DNA of 64,000 bases from Streptomyces thermodiastaticus (lineage in GTDB: Bacteria; Actinomycetota; Actinomycetes; Streptomycetales; Streptomycetaceae). A program made the translations under genes and the position numbers. Below, one piece after another: positions 35,502 through 43,438 of the stretch (position 1 is its first letter; each line of letters begins with the position of its first letter). The notes beneath the pieces were generated by a model. The model saw nothing but the letters and a program-made list of their open reading frames with translations. It had not been told where the DNA came from and made no database searches. Where the stretch lies: the NCBI RefSeq assembly GCF_014656135.1, contig NZ_BNBV01000017.1, positions 62,001 through 126,000 of the forward strand, written 5' to 3'.

Positions 35502-36201
35502 CGGCGGCTCCGTCCTCCACCGGCATGTCGAACCGGTACCCCACGCCCCACACGGTGCTGATCAGACGGGGCCGTGCCGGATCGTCCTCGATCTTCTCGC
35601 GCAGCCGCCGCACATGGACGGTGACGGTGGACAGGTCGCCGAACTCCCAGCCCCACACGCGCCGCATCAGTTCCTCACGGCTGGTGGCCCGTCCCGGGTT
35701 GCGCAGGAAGTATTCCAGCAGGTCGAACTCCCGTAGGGTCAGGGAGAGTTCACGGCCGCGGTGGGTCACGCGGCGGGCGGTGCGGTCCAGGGTGAGGGGG
35801 CCTGCGCGCAGTTGCCCGGCCGGCGCCTCCCGCGCCGCGGAAGCCGCCCGGCGCAGCACCGACTCGACCCGCAGGACCAGTTCCCGGGGACTGAAGGGTT
35901 TGGTGACGTAGTCGTCGGCGCCCACCTCGAGGCCGAGAATGCGGTCCTCCTCGTCACCGCGTGCGGTCAGCATGATGACGGGCAGGGGGCCCTGCTCATG
36001 GATGCGGCGGCACACCTCGAGTCCGTCCATCCCGGGCAGCATCAGGTCCAGTACCACCAGGTCGGGCTGCTGTTTCGTGGCCGTGGCCAGGGCGGTGGGA
36101 CCGTCCGCGGCCACGTCCACGGCGAAGCCGGCCCGGCCCAGGTATCCGGCGACCACTTCGGCGACGGTCGGGTCGTCGTCCACGACGAGTACACGTTTCA
36201 C
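35491..36201 (-). CDS. OmpR-family response regulator
   Basis: 236 residues from the GTG at 36201. The receiver domain has the acidic pocket VVDDDP (Asp8-10), phosphoacceptor Asp52 in LVVLDLMLPGMDG and Lys101 in VTKPFSP. The C-terminal winged helix (about 128-228) includes LREFDLLEYFLRNPG and TVTVHVRRLREKIE. Translation overlaps the kinase gene. Upstream, on the same strand, is a CGTAAG-type element (36264-36269) also found at other promoters of the locus, so autoregulation and control of the glycan/redox genes are plausible. Confidence 0.92.
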   Translation of the reverse strand: MKRVLVVDDDPTVAEVVAGYLGRAGFAVDVAADGPTALATATKQQPDLVVLDLMLPGMDGLEVCRRIHEQGPLPVIMLTARGDEEDRILGLEVGADDYVTKPFSPRELVLRVESVLRRAASAAREAPAGQLRAGPLTLDRTARRVTHRGRELSLTLREFDLLEYFLRNPGRATSREELMRRVWGWEFGDLSTVTVHVRRLREKIEDDPARPRLISTVWGVGYRFDMPVEDGAAGAA

Positions 36202-36438
36202 ACCGACCGAGTGTCGCACCGGCCCGAGGCCGGCGTCGCTCCTGGTGGCAGGGGAAAGGGAATCGTAAGACATGCGGACGCCGCACGGCCGGGTGCGCGA
36301 CGGCGGCCGCGGTGTGCCGCGCCCGTGCCGCGGGACGCGATGCGCGACACCTCCGATGCGGCGGGAGGCCGAGGCCGGTGTCACCGGCTGCCGGACGGAT
36401 GCGGCGCCCTCCCCCGGCGGATCACCGCACCCGGCGGT
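36202..36438. promoter_or_regulatory. Promoter region of the two-component operon with CGTAAG element
   Basis: 237 bases without a gene. AAGGGAATCGTAAGACATG lies at 36257-36275 on the plus strand, about 63 bases ahead of the GTG start. It combines an AAGGGA and a CGTAAG box, both also found in the GT2 promoter. Confidence 0.4.
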
Positions 36439-37083
36439 TCACCGCCCGGCCCGGGCGAGCGAGGAGACGGCGGCGGCGAAACGCGAGCCGGGCGGGCAGC
36501 AGGCGGCCACCTCCCGCGCGTCGGCGGGGGTGTCCACGTCCCGCAGCACCGGCAGATCCCTCACGTCCAGTCCCGCCTCGACCAGACGGCGGCGCTGGAC
36601 GGCGCCGGTGCGGCCGGTGGACATCGGCACGCCGCGCACGAGCGCCGCAGCACAGGCCGGGTCGGCGAGGCCCAGCGCCCAGAACCCCCCGTCCGCGGCC
36701 GGCCCGAACCAGGCGTCGTGGGGCTCCCGGACGGCGTCCGCGACGACGTCGGCGGTCAGCTGCGGGGTGTCCATGCCCACCAGGAACGCAGGTCCCCGGT
36801 CGCAGAGGCCGAAGGCGGCCGCGATCCGCTCGTCCAGCCCGCCGGACACCTGCGGGACGACGTCGAAACCCGGGGGCAGCCACGCCCCCGGAACACCGTC
36901 CAGCACCAGCACGCGCCGCCGCGCGGGTGCCCGTGCGACGGTGTGCAGGGTGTCCTGCAGCGCGGCCTCGGCCAGAGCGGCCGCCTCCTCGGGCGTGTAG
37001 TGGGGCGTGAGCCGGGTCTTGACCCGCCCGGGCACGGGTTGCTTCGCGATGACCAGCAACGTGGCCGCGGATGCGGCGCTCAC
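36439..37083 (-). CDS. DUF2064/TIGR04282-type nucleotidyltransferase-fold glycosyltransferase
   Basis: 214 residues from the GTG at 37083. LLVIAKQPVPGRVKTRLTP near the N-terminus and FLVGMDTPQLTADVV in the middle are hallmarks of DUF2064, a GT-A-like fold. AWFGPAADGGFWALGL matches the family's active-site strand. Databases often label this group arsenosugar glycosyltransferase by analogy; nothing arsenic-related is seen here. GTGA overlap with the GT2 gene means the two are translated together. A role in making or transferring a nucleotide-activated sugar is likely, but the reaction is uncertain. Confidence 0.78.
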   Translation of the reverse strand: MSAASAATLLVIAKQPVPGRVKTRLTPHYTPEEAAALAEAALQDTLHTVARAPARRRVLVLDGVPGAWLPPGFDVVPQVSGGLDERIAAAFGLCDRGPAFLVGMDTPQLTADVVADAVREPHDAWFGPAADGGFWALGLADPACAAALVRGVPMSTGRTGAVQRRRLVEAGLDVRDLPVLRDVDTPADAREVAACCPPGSRFAAAVSSLARAGR

Positions 37084-37817
37084 CGTCCGCCTCCCGAGGC
37101 ACCGGCCGTCTGCCTCCGGTCCGCCGCGGGCGGTTCGGTGAGGACGGCACGCATGTCCCGTACCGCCTGCCAGGTGCCGCGCCAGGTGCCGGTGACCTTG
37201 GAGCGGCCGGCGCGCGGACGGTACGGCACATCCGTCTCCGCCACCCGCCAGCCGGCGTCCGCCGCACGGACCACCATCTGCAGCGGATAGCCGGACCGGC
37301 GGTCCGTCAGGTCCAGGGCGAGCAGGGACGCGCGGCGGGCGGCGCGCATCGGGCCGAGGTCGTGCAGACGCACCCCGGTGCGCCGGCGGATCAGACGGGA
37401 CAGCTCCCAGTTGGCCACGCGGGCGTGCAGGGGCCAGGCGCGCCGGCTGACGGGCCGGCGGCGCCCCAGCACCAGGTCGGCCGTGCCGGCGAGGACGGGC
37501 TCGGCGACCCGCGGCAGCAGGGACGGGTCGAGGGAGGCGTCGCAGTCGCAGAAGCACACCACGTCGCCGGTGGCGGCGGTCAGTCCCGCATGGCAGGCGG
37601 CCCCGAAGCCGCGCCGTGCCTCGTGGACCACCTGCGCACCCAGCTCGCGGGCGATCTCGGCCGAACCGTCGGTCGATCCGTTGTCCACGACGATCGCCCG
37701 CCAGCCCGCGGGAATGCGCTCGAGCACCCACGGCAGCGCTTCGGCCTCGTTCAGGCAGGGCAGCACCACGTCGACAGGCACGGTGGAGGAGGAGGTCGTT
37801 TCGATCACCCCATTCAC
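37080..37817 (-). CDS. GT2 family glycosyltransferase, polyprenyl-phosphate sugar synthase type
   Basis: 245 residues. The GT-A fold motifs VDVVLPCLNEAEALP, AIVVDNGSTDGSAEIA and VVCFCDCDASLDPSLL (metal-binding Asp pair) match the DPM1/DPMS-like branch, which forms polyprenyl-phosphate mannose or glucose on the inner membrane face. There is no C-terminal membrane anchor. The first GTG (37817) overlaps a TAGGGT -10-like box. The second GTG at 37808 lies six bases after it, where transcription would begin, so leaderless translation from the second GTG is likely. The product could supply the GT87 enzyme. Confidence 0.82.
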   Translation of the reverse strand: MNGVIETTSSSTVPVDVVLPCLNEAEALPWVLERIPAGWRAIVVDNGSTDGSAEIARELGAQVVHEARRGFGAACHAGLTAATGDVVCFCDCDASLDPSLLPRVAEPVLAGTADLVLGRRRPVSRRAWPLHARVANWELSRLIRRRTGVRLHDLGPMRAARRASLLALDLTDRRSGYPLQMVVRAADAGWRVAETDVPYRPRAGRSKVTGTWRGTWQAVRDMRAVLTEPPAADRRQTAGASGGGR

Positions 37818-37870
37818 CCTACGAGAACAAAAGGCGCATAAGGGACTTCGTCATCTTACGGAGTGCTGAC
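37775..37870. repeat. Inverted duplication, partner of 29592-29690
   Basis: The promoter and first ~17 codons of the GT2 gene match 29592-29690 in the opposite orientation. Promoter identity is highest over the GTCAGCACTCCGTAAG block and around the TAGGGT box. Confidence 0.65.
37818..37870 (-). promoter_or_regulatory. GT2 promoter with CGTAAG / CTTATG boxes (copy A)
   Basis: On the minus strand it reads CTCCGTAAGATGACG, then AGTCCCTTATG, then TAGGGT close to the start. CGTAAG and CTTATG form an imperfect inverted repeat. The 336-base gap to the divergent epimerase gene holds no other gene. Confidence 0.5.
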
Positions 37871-38153
37871 GTCCGCCGCCGCCCGGGAGGGAGGGCCGGC
37901 ACCCGGGAGGCCGCGTGCGGTGCCGGCGGCCACGGCCGTCGCAGGGTCCGTCCGGGTCGTGCGGCCCGTGGGATGCACGGTGACGGGCGATGACCGGCCT
38001 GCCGTCCGCTCTTTCCCTCTCATTCCCGCCGTGGCGGCGAACCGGCCGTCACGGCGTCCGGCGCGCGGCCGACGGGGGTGCCCGGGTTACCGATTCCTGA
38101 CGTCCGGGCGCCGTACGGCCGCCGGCCGGGGCGGCTCCCGTACGGTCGGGATC
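37871..38153. other. Upstream region of the epimerase gene
   Basis: 283 bases with no supported gene. CCCGTACGGTCGGGATC just before the ATG contains an imperfect palindrome and a TACGGT -10-like hexamer, possibly a leaderless or very short leader promoter. No Shine-Dalgarno sequence is present. Confidence 0.35.
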
Positions 38154-39206
38154 ATGTTGATCCTGGTCACCGGAGGTGCGGGCTTCATCGGCTCGCACAT
38201 CGTCACCGCCCTCACCGACGCCGGGCACGACGTACGCATCCTCGACGCGCTGCTGCCCGCCGCCCACCGCACCGACCCCCCGGTCCCCGAGGGGGTGGAG
38301 TTCCACCGGACGGACCTGCGGGAGGCGGCCGGCGTGGCCGAGGCGCTGCGCGGTGTGGACGCGGTCTGCCACCAGGCCGCCATGGTGGGCCTCGGCAAGG
38401 ACTTCGCCGACGCCCCCGACTACGTGGGATGCAACGACCTGGGCACCGCGGTTTTGCTCGCCGGCATGGCCGAGGCCGGGGTCCGGCGGCTGGTCCTGGC
38501 CGGCTCCATGGTGGTGTACGGGGAGGGCCGTTACGAGTGCCCCTCCCACGGCGTCGTCCGCCCGGGTCCGCGCCGGGTCGCGGATCTGGAGGCCGGACGC
38601 TTCGAGCCGCCCTGCCCGCACTGCGGTGCGGCACTCGTCCCCGGCCTGGTGGCCGAGGACGCCCCCGTGGACCCGCGCAACGTGTACGCCGCCACCAAGC
38701 TCGCCCAGGAACACCTCTCCGCCGCGTGGGCGCGGGCGACCGGCGGGCGGGTGGCCACGTTGCGCTACCACAACGTGTACGGTCCCGGGATGCCGCGCGA
38801 CACCCCGTACGCCGGTGTCGCCTCCCTCTTCCGGTCCGCACTGGAGCGCGGGGAGGCACCGCGTGTGTTCGAAGACGGCGGCCAGCGCCGCGACTTCGTG
38901 CACGTCGAGGACGTCGCCCAGGCCAACGTGGCGGCGCTGCGCGGACTGGCCGGCCTCGCGGAGGGGACCGGACGCGCCTACAACGTGGGCAGCGGCGAAC
39001 CGCACACGGTGGGGGAGATGGCCGCCGCCCTGGCCGAGGCGTACGGCGGGCCCCGGCCGGTCGTCACGGGAGAGTACCGGCTCGGCGACGTCCGCCACAT
39101 CACCGCCTCCTCGCACCGGCTGCGCGACGAACTCGGGTGGAAAGCGCAGGTCTCCTTCGCGGAGGGCATGACGCAGTTCGCCACCGCCCCGCTGCGGGCC
39201 GGCTGA
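38154..39206 (+). CDS. NAD-dependent nucleotide-sugar epimerase/dehydratase with Cys/His insert
   Basis: 350 residues of the extended SDR family. TGGAGFIGSH (6-15) binds NAD, and YAATK (178-182) gives the catalytic Tyr/Lys. Between them an insert carries C129-P-S-H132 and C154-P-H-C157, a possible zinc site. The layout (VYGEGRYECPSHG ... FEPPCPHCGAALVP) resembles the insert of dTDP-L-rhamnose 4-epimerases, which make dTDP-6-deoxy-L-talose. That name is a suggestion only. It is divergent from the GT2/DUF2064 operon, so it probably supplies the sugar donor for the same glycan. Confidence 0.8.
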   Translation: MLILVTGGAGFIGSHIVTALTDAGHDVRILDALLPAAHRTDPPVPEGVEFHRTDLREAAGVAEALRGVDAVCHQAAMVGLGKDFADAPDYVGCNDLGTAVLLAGMAEAGVRRLVLAGSMVVYGEGRYECPSHGVVRPGPRRVADLEAGRFEPPCPHCGAALVPGLVAEDAPVDPRNVYAATKLAQEHLSAAWARATGGRVATLRYHNVYGPGMPRDTPYAGVASLFRSALERGEAPRVFEDGGQRRDFVHVEDVAQANVAALRGLAGLAEGTGRAYNVGSGEPHTVGEMAAALAEAYGGPRPVVTGEYRLGDVRHITASSHRLRDELGWKAQVSFAEGMTQFATAPLRAG

Positions 39207-39318
39207 CCGTGCGCACCGGTACGCCCGGCCCACGCAGCGCGGGGCACATCCGTGGCGGGGCGGCATCCGCGCGGCCGGCCGGGCGGTGCGCACGGCCGGC
39301 CGCCGCACGAGGAACCTG

Positions 39319-39897
39319 TCAGGAAGCCAGCGCGGCCAGACAGAGGTCGACCACGGTGTCGACATAGGCGGCGTCGACCGGTTCCCCCGAGACCAGCAGC
39401 CGGTAGTGCAGCGGCGCGAAGACGAGGTCGAGCGCCGTGTCGGGGTCCACGTCCGCACGGACGTCCCCGGCGCGCTGGGCGTCGAGCAGCGCCTGCCGGA
39501 CGGGGGCCCGGCGAGGCTCGAACCACTGCTCGCTCAGCGCACGCGCCAGTTCGGGATCGGTCTGGGCCGCGCCGATCAGCTCCCGGAGCCGGTGCCCGCC
39601 GCTGCCGTCCACGTACAGGGCGAGGAACCCGTGGACGTGGGCACGCAGCCGCTCGGGGAAGGAGGCACCCTCCTCGGGGAAGGGCCCGGTGTTCACCTTG
39701 TCGAGAAAAGCCTCGAAGACCACCGCGGCCTTGGAGGGCCACCACCGGTACAGGGTCTGCCGCCCCACCCCGGCGCGGGCGGCGATACGGCTCATGGTGA
39801 CGGCCTGGTACCCCTCCTCGTCGAGGATGGCGAAGGCGGCGTCCAGGATGGCGCGCCAGGACTCCTGGCTGCGGCGGGCGGGATCGGGGGCGAGCAT
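39319..39897 (-). CDS. TetR family transcriptional regulator
   Basis: 192 residues. The HTH (TMSRIAARAGVGRQTLYRWW) is at about residues 33-52. The C-terminal ligand domain belongs to the TetR_C_33-like group (VFEAFLDKVNTGPF, ARALSEQWFEPRR). The ATG at 39897 opens onto a 117-base divergent region with two palindromes, which are the obvious operators. It should repress itself and the glycoside hydrolase gene at 40015, lifting in response to a ligand that may be a sugar or glycoside. Confidence 0.9.
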   Translation of the reverse strand: MLAPDPARRSQESWRAILDAAFAILDEEGYQAVTMSRIAARAGVGRQTLYRWWPSKAAVVFEAFLDKVNTGPFPEEGASFPERLRAHVHGFLALYVDGSGGHRLRELIGAAQTDPELARALSEQWFEPRRAPVRQALLDAQRAGDVRADVDPDTALDLVFAPLHYRLLVSGEPVDAAYVDTVVDLCLAALAS

Positions 39898-39921
39898 GGG
39901 TGCCAGCGTACCCGAGTGCCG

Positions 39922-39939
39922 AGACGAGATGCCTCGTCT
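39922..39939. promoter_or_regulatory. TetR operator 1
   Basis: Perfect palindrome AGACGAGATGCCTCGTCT, 7-bp arms with a 4-base centre. It begins 25 bases from the TetR start codon. Confidence 0.7.
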
Positions 39940-39977
39940 TGCCCGCGAGGGTGCTCGGTGGTTACCTGGAGGGCCGT

Positions 39978-39998
39978 GACGAGGCACCGTGTCTCGTC
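39978..39998. promoter_or_regulatory. TetR operator 2
   Basis: GACGAG and CTCGTC flank a near-palindromic core GCACCGTGT. The arms match operator 1. It ends 16 bases before the glycoside hydrolase ATG, suited to block its transcription. Confidence 0.65.
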
Positions 39999-40014
39999 GG
40001 TAAGGAGCCCCACC

Positions 40015-41094
40015 ATGGCACGCCCCGCCGGCCCCGCTTTCACCGTCGGTCACGACGACGGCCGATGGCTGTTCCGCGCACCCGACGGCAGCCCGTTCCT
40101 CTCCGTGGGCGTCGTGCACGCCGACGACACCAACCTGCGCTACCCGCACAACATCGGCGTCTACCGGCAGCGGTACGGGGGCTCGCGCCGGCGCTGGCTG
40201 AGCGAAGGGCTGGTGCCGGAGATGACCTCCTGGGGCTTCAACACCCTCGGCTGGACCTCCGAATACGTCAGCGGCACCGGTCTGGCCACGGACGGCGGCG
40301 TCGTCGACCTGGGGCACTCGGAGGGGCTGCCGCCCGACGATCTCGCGGCGGCCGGCATCCCGTACACGCTGTCGCTGCGTGTCGCCGAGATCGAGCACTG
40401 GAACGGCGTCCCGGCCTACCGCGACCCGCGGACACCCGCCTTCGCCGAGTGGTGCGACCATCTGGCCAGAACGCTGTGCCGCCCGGACGACCCCCGCCTG
40501 CTCGGCTACTTCCTCGTGGACGTGCCCTGCTGGGACCGGCACCCGACGGGAGCCGGCTACCCGCCCGAGGACCTCCCGGAGATCGCGGAGGCCTACTACC
40601 GGGTCGCCGCCGAGGCTGTCCGACGGCACGACCCGCACCACCTGATCCTGGGCGACCGCTACGGCACCCGCACCGGCGTGCCCGACGCGGTGCTCGACGC
40701 GATGGCGCCCCACGTCGACGTGCTGTCGGTGCAGACCTTCCCGGGCCCCGACCCGGCGCGCCTGGACGCGGCCCTCGGCCTGATCGAGCGCTGGCACCGG
40801 CGCACCGGACGGCCCGTGCTGATCGCCGACACCGGCAACTGGTGCCCCACCGTCATGAACCCCCGGCGCACCGGTTCGGCCCGTGACCAACGCGAACGCG
40901 GCGCCGGATACGTCGCCTCGGCCGAGGCGTTCGCCGCCCGGCCGTGGTGTCTGGGCTGGCACTGGTGCAGCTGGCTGGAGAACCCGCACCGGGGCTTCGG
41001 GCTGAAGGACCCCTGGGACGAGCCCTACCGGGACCTCACCGACGCGGTGACCGAGACCAACCACCGGCTGACCGCGCTGCTGCACCGCACCTGA
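40015..41094 (+). CDS. Glycoside hydrolase-like TIM-barrel protein (GH50/agarase-like)
   Basis: 359 residues. The N-terminal strand pattern PFLSVGVVHADDTNL and EMTSWGFNTLGWTSE are typical of clan GH-A barrels related to agarases. At the strand-4 position, where a catalytic Glu acid/base is expected, the sequence reads LGYFLVDVPCW (Asp169). At the nucleophile strand it reads VLIADTGNWCP (Asp272). So the two canonical Glu are not obvious, and the reaction may differ or the protein may be inactive. No signal peptide; intracellular. Shine-Dalgarno AAGGAG precedes the ATG. Confidence 0.6.
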   Translation: MARPAGPAFTVGHDDGRWLFRAPDGSPFLSVGVVHADDTNLRYPHNIGVYRQRYGGSRRRWLSEGLVPEMTSWGFNTLGWTSEYVSGTGLATDGGVVDLGHSEGLPPDDLAAAGIPYTLSLRVAEIEHWNGVPAYRDPRTPAFAEWCDHLARTLCRPDDPRLLGYFLVDVPCWDRHPTGAGYPPEDLPEIAEAYYRVAAEAVRRHDPHHLILGDRYGTRTGVPDAVLDAMAPHVDVLSVQTFPGPDPARLDAALGLIERWHRRTGRPVLIADTGNWCPTVMNPRRTGSARDQRERGAGYVASAEAFAARPWCLGWHWCSWLENPHRGFGLKDPWDEPYRDLTDAVTETNHRLTALLHRT

Positions 41095-42185
41095 CGTGCC
41101 GGAGGACGGCCGGCGGCGCGGGCGGCCGCCGGGCCGGGGGAGATGCCGCCGGACCGGGACGGGCACAGGGCGCAGGTGTGCGCGTCCGCCGGCGGCCCTC
41201 GCGCGTCCGGTCCCGGCGCTGCCGAACCGCCGGCCCGGTGCCGGCGTACGAGCCGTCAGGTGGGGGGTACATGCCGGTGGTCGCACCTGCGCCGAGGGCC
41301 GCCGTGCACCACCCGGCCGGCCGATGTCGCACACGCACCTGATCATGTGTCGTTCATCACCCGTCGCGGCCTTCCGCCGCGCCGACGAGGCCGGGCCGGA
41401 CGGCGGCGCGGTGGCAGCGAAGGTGCCACCGCGACGGGCGAACGGAATCACCCCTGAGGGGGTGCACCTGTCGGCGGACACGCCGTGCCGGAGCCGTTGA
41501 CACGGCCTCAGAAGACAGCAATCACGCAGGTCACGGCCGGGTGCCGGTCGACGGCCGGTGATGGGCCGCAAGGGGGTGCTGCCGGTCGCCTCCTGTCGCT
41601 GTCGCGCTGTCCGTCGCGGTCGGCGGGCCCGGTGCGCACACAGGTGACGTGCCGTCACTCGATACTTTGTTCACCCCCGTAAGCCCTTGAATGCGGCATA
41701 AGTGTCTTTTATCGTGCGCTAAACTTCTTTACCGAGCCTAAATGCTCCATTGAGCGGCTCATTGCTCATTGTGTGGGGACTGCGTGTGCGGTGCTGCCGG
41801 ATCTAGGTGCGATGGGAGGGACGTGACATGGAACGACCTGTCCGCATCGACAACACGGCTCGTGACCACGTTCCTGATCCTGGCACCACCGCTTCCGGCC
41901 TCTGATCTGCTGAGCGACCGCACGCACCAGCGATTCTCTCCCGCGCACGCTGCCCCGTCATGACCGGGCGGCCCGGTTCACGGGTGCGGGGCTGAACACC
42001 GGCGGCCACCGTCCGCTGTCCTCGGCTGCACGCCGACGCGCCTCTGCCTGGTTGCGCACGACCGCACACCGACCTGACCCAGCACGTCCGTACGCCCGCC
42101 CGCATCGCCGGCCTCACCACCCGTAACCGAACGTCACCCGCCGCGAAGGCGCAACCGCCGTCACCGAACCGGAGGACCGACGCCC
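41095..42185. other. 1.1-kb region without a convincing gene
   Basis: It lies between the glycoside hydrolase and an antiporter. Short open frames in several phases show no family resemblance. A markedly AT-richer block lies at about 41650-41770. Its function is unknown; it could hold a promoter, a small RNA or the scar of a lost gene. Confidence 0.45.
41650..41770. promoter_or_regulatory. AT-rich block with CGTAAG and CATAAG motifs
   Basis: About 120 bases with unusually low GC, including CTTTGTTCACC, CCGTAAGCCCTT, CATAAGTG, CTTTTATCGTG and CTAAACTTCTTTACC. Such a drop in GC in Streptomyces marks a strong promoter/regulatory zone or foreign DNA. The CGTAAG/CATAAG pair resembles the boxes of the 26-38 kb locus. 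Confidence 0.3.
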
Positions 42186-43400
42186 GTGCACGACACCACA
42201 GCCATGCTCATCGAACTCGGCGCCATCATCCTCGCCCTGGGCCTGCTGGGCCGCCTCGCAGGACGCGTGGGCTCCTCACCGATACCCCTCTACCTGCTGG
42301 CCGGACTCGCCTTCGGCCGGGGAGGCATCCTGCCCCTGCAGGCCAGCGAGGAGTTCGTCGCCACCGGCGCCGAGATCGGCGTCATCCTCCTGCTGCTTCT
42401 GCTCGGCCTGGAGTACAGCGCCTCCGAACTGGTCACCAACCTCAAGACCCAGTACCTCTCCGGCGCGGTGGACTTCGTCCTCAACGCCGTTCCCGGGGGC
42501 GTCGCGGCACTCGTCCTCGGCTGGGGACCGGTCGCGGCCGTGGCACTGGCCGGCGTCACCTGGATCTCCTCCTCCGGGGTGATCGCCAAGATCCTCGGCG
42601 ACCTGCGCCGCCTCGGCAACCGCGAAACCCCCGTCGTCCTCGGCGTGCTCGTGATCGAGGACCTGGCGATGGCCGTCTACCTGCCGATCCTCACCGCCCT
42701 GCTGGCCGGCGTCAGCCTGGCGGGCGGCGCGGTCACCCTGCTGATCTCCCTGGGCACGGTCGGTGCCGTCCTGTACGTCGCCCTGCGGCACGGACGGCTG
42801 ATCAGCCGCGCCGTCTCCTCCGACAACGCCGAGATGCTGCTGCTCGTCGTCCTCGGCCTCACCCTGCTCGTCGCCGGCATCGCACAGGAACTGCAGGTCT
42901 CGGCGGCCGTCGGCGCCTTCCTCGTCGGCATCGCCCTGTCCGGCGAGGTCGCCGAAGGCGCCAGCAACCTCCTCACCCCGCTGCGGGACCTGTTCGCCGC
43001 CGTCTTCTTCGTCTTCTTCGGCCTGTCCACGGACCCCGCCGACATCCCGCCGGTCCTCGTCCCCGCCCTGCTGATCGCCCTCGTCACCTCCCTCACCAAG
43101 GTGGCCACCGGCTGGTTCGCCGCCCGTCGCGCCGGGATCCACGGCGCGGGCCGCTGGCGGGCCGGCGGCACCCTGGTGGCCCGCGGCGAGTTCTCCATCG
43201 TCATCGCCGGTCTCGCCGTCGGTGTCGAGCCCCGCATCGGGCCGCTGGCCACCGCCTACGTCCTGATCCTCGTGATCCTCGGCCCGCTGGCCGCGCGCTG
43301 CACCGAACCGCTGGCCCGCCTCCTCATGCGCCGGCCCGCGGAGCGGACCGCCGCCCCCGCAGACGAGGAGGTGACCGAGTCCGCACACGTCGACGCCTGA
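42186..43400 (+). CDS. CPA2 family monovalent cation:proton antiporter (orphan)
   Basis: 404 residues from GTG, with about 12 membrane helices. IGVILLLLLLGLEYSASEL, GVTWISSSGVIAKILGDL and VGAFLVGIALSGEVAEG are typical of the KefB/KhtU-type fold. It exchanges K+ or Na+ for protons. It is clearly paralogous to the product of 61354-62583, but there is no TrkA-C/KhtT regulatory gene next to it; the hydrophilic C-terminus (RPAERTAAPADEEVTES) is too short to replace one. It may be constitutive or regulated from elsewhere. Isolated between a long non-coding region and a convergent HxlR gene. Confidence 0.88.
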   Translation: MHDTTAMLIELGAIILALGLLGRLAGRVGSSPIPLYLLAGLAFGRGGILPLQASEEFVATGAEIGVILLLLLLGLEYSASELVTNLKTQYLSGAVDFVLNAVPGGVAALVLGWGPVAAVALAGVTWISSSGVIAKILGDLRRLGNRETPVVLGVLVIEDLAMAVYLPILTALLAGVSLAGGAVTLLISLGTVGAVLYVALRHGRLISRAVSSDNAEMLLLVVLGLTLLVAGIAQELQVSAAVGAFLVGIALSGEVAEGASNLLTPLRDLFAAVFFVFFGLSTDPADIPPVLVPALLIALVTSLTKVATGWFAARRAGIHGAGRWRAGGTLVARGEFSIVIAGLAVGVEPRIGPLATAYVLILVILGPLAARCTEPLARLLMRRPAERTAAPADEEVTESAHVDA

Positions 43401-43438
43401 CCGGAACCCGGGTCCGGTCGGGCCTCGGCCGCGTCGTG

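Noticed and set aside
36439..37083. Arsenosugar biosynthesis assignment for the DUF2064 protein
   Set aside because: The database-style name is by analogy. No arsenic methyltransferase, arsenate reductase or ArsR gene lies near it.
40015..41094. Calling the TIM-barrel protein a definite agarase
   Set aside because: The expected catalytic Glu residues are not visible and there is no signal peptide, so only a family-level call is justified.
41771..41806. 12-codon frame with Cys-Cys (VWGLRVRCCRI) as a second sulfur leader peptide
   Set aside because: No ribosome site and no sulfur gene downstream; the next gene is an antiporter 380 bases away.
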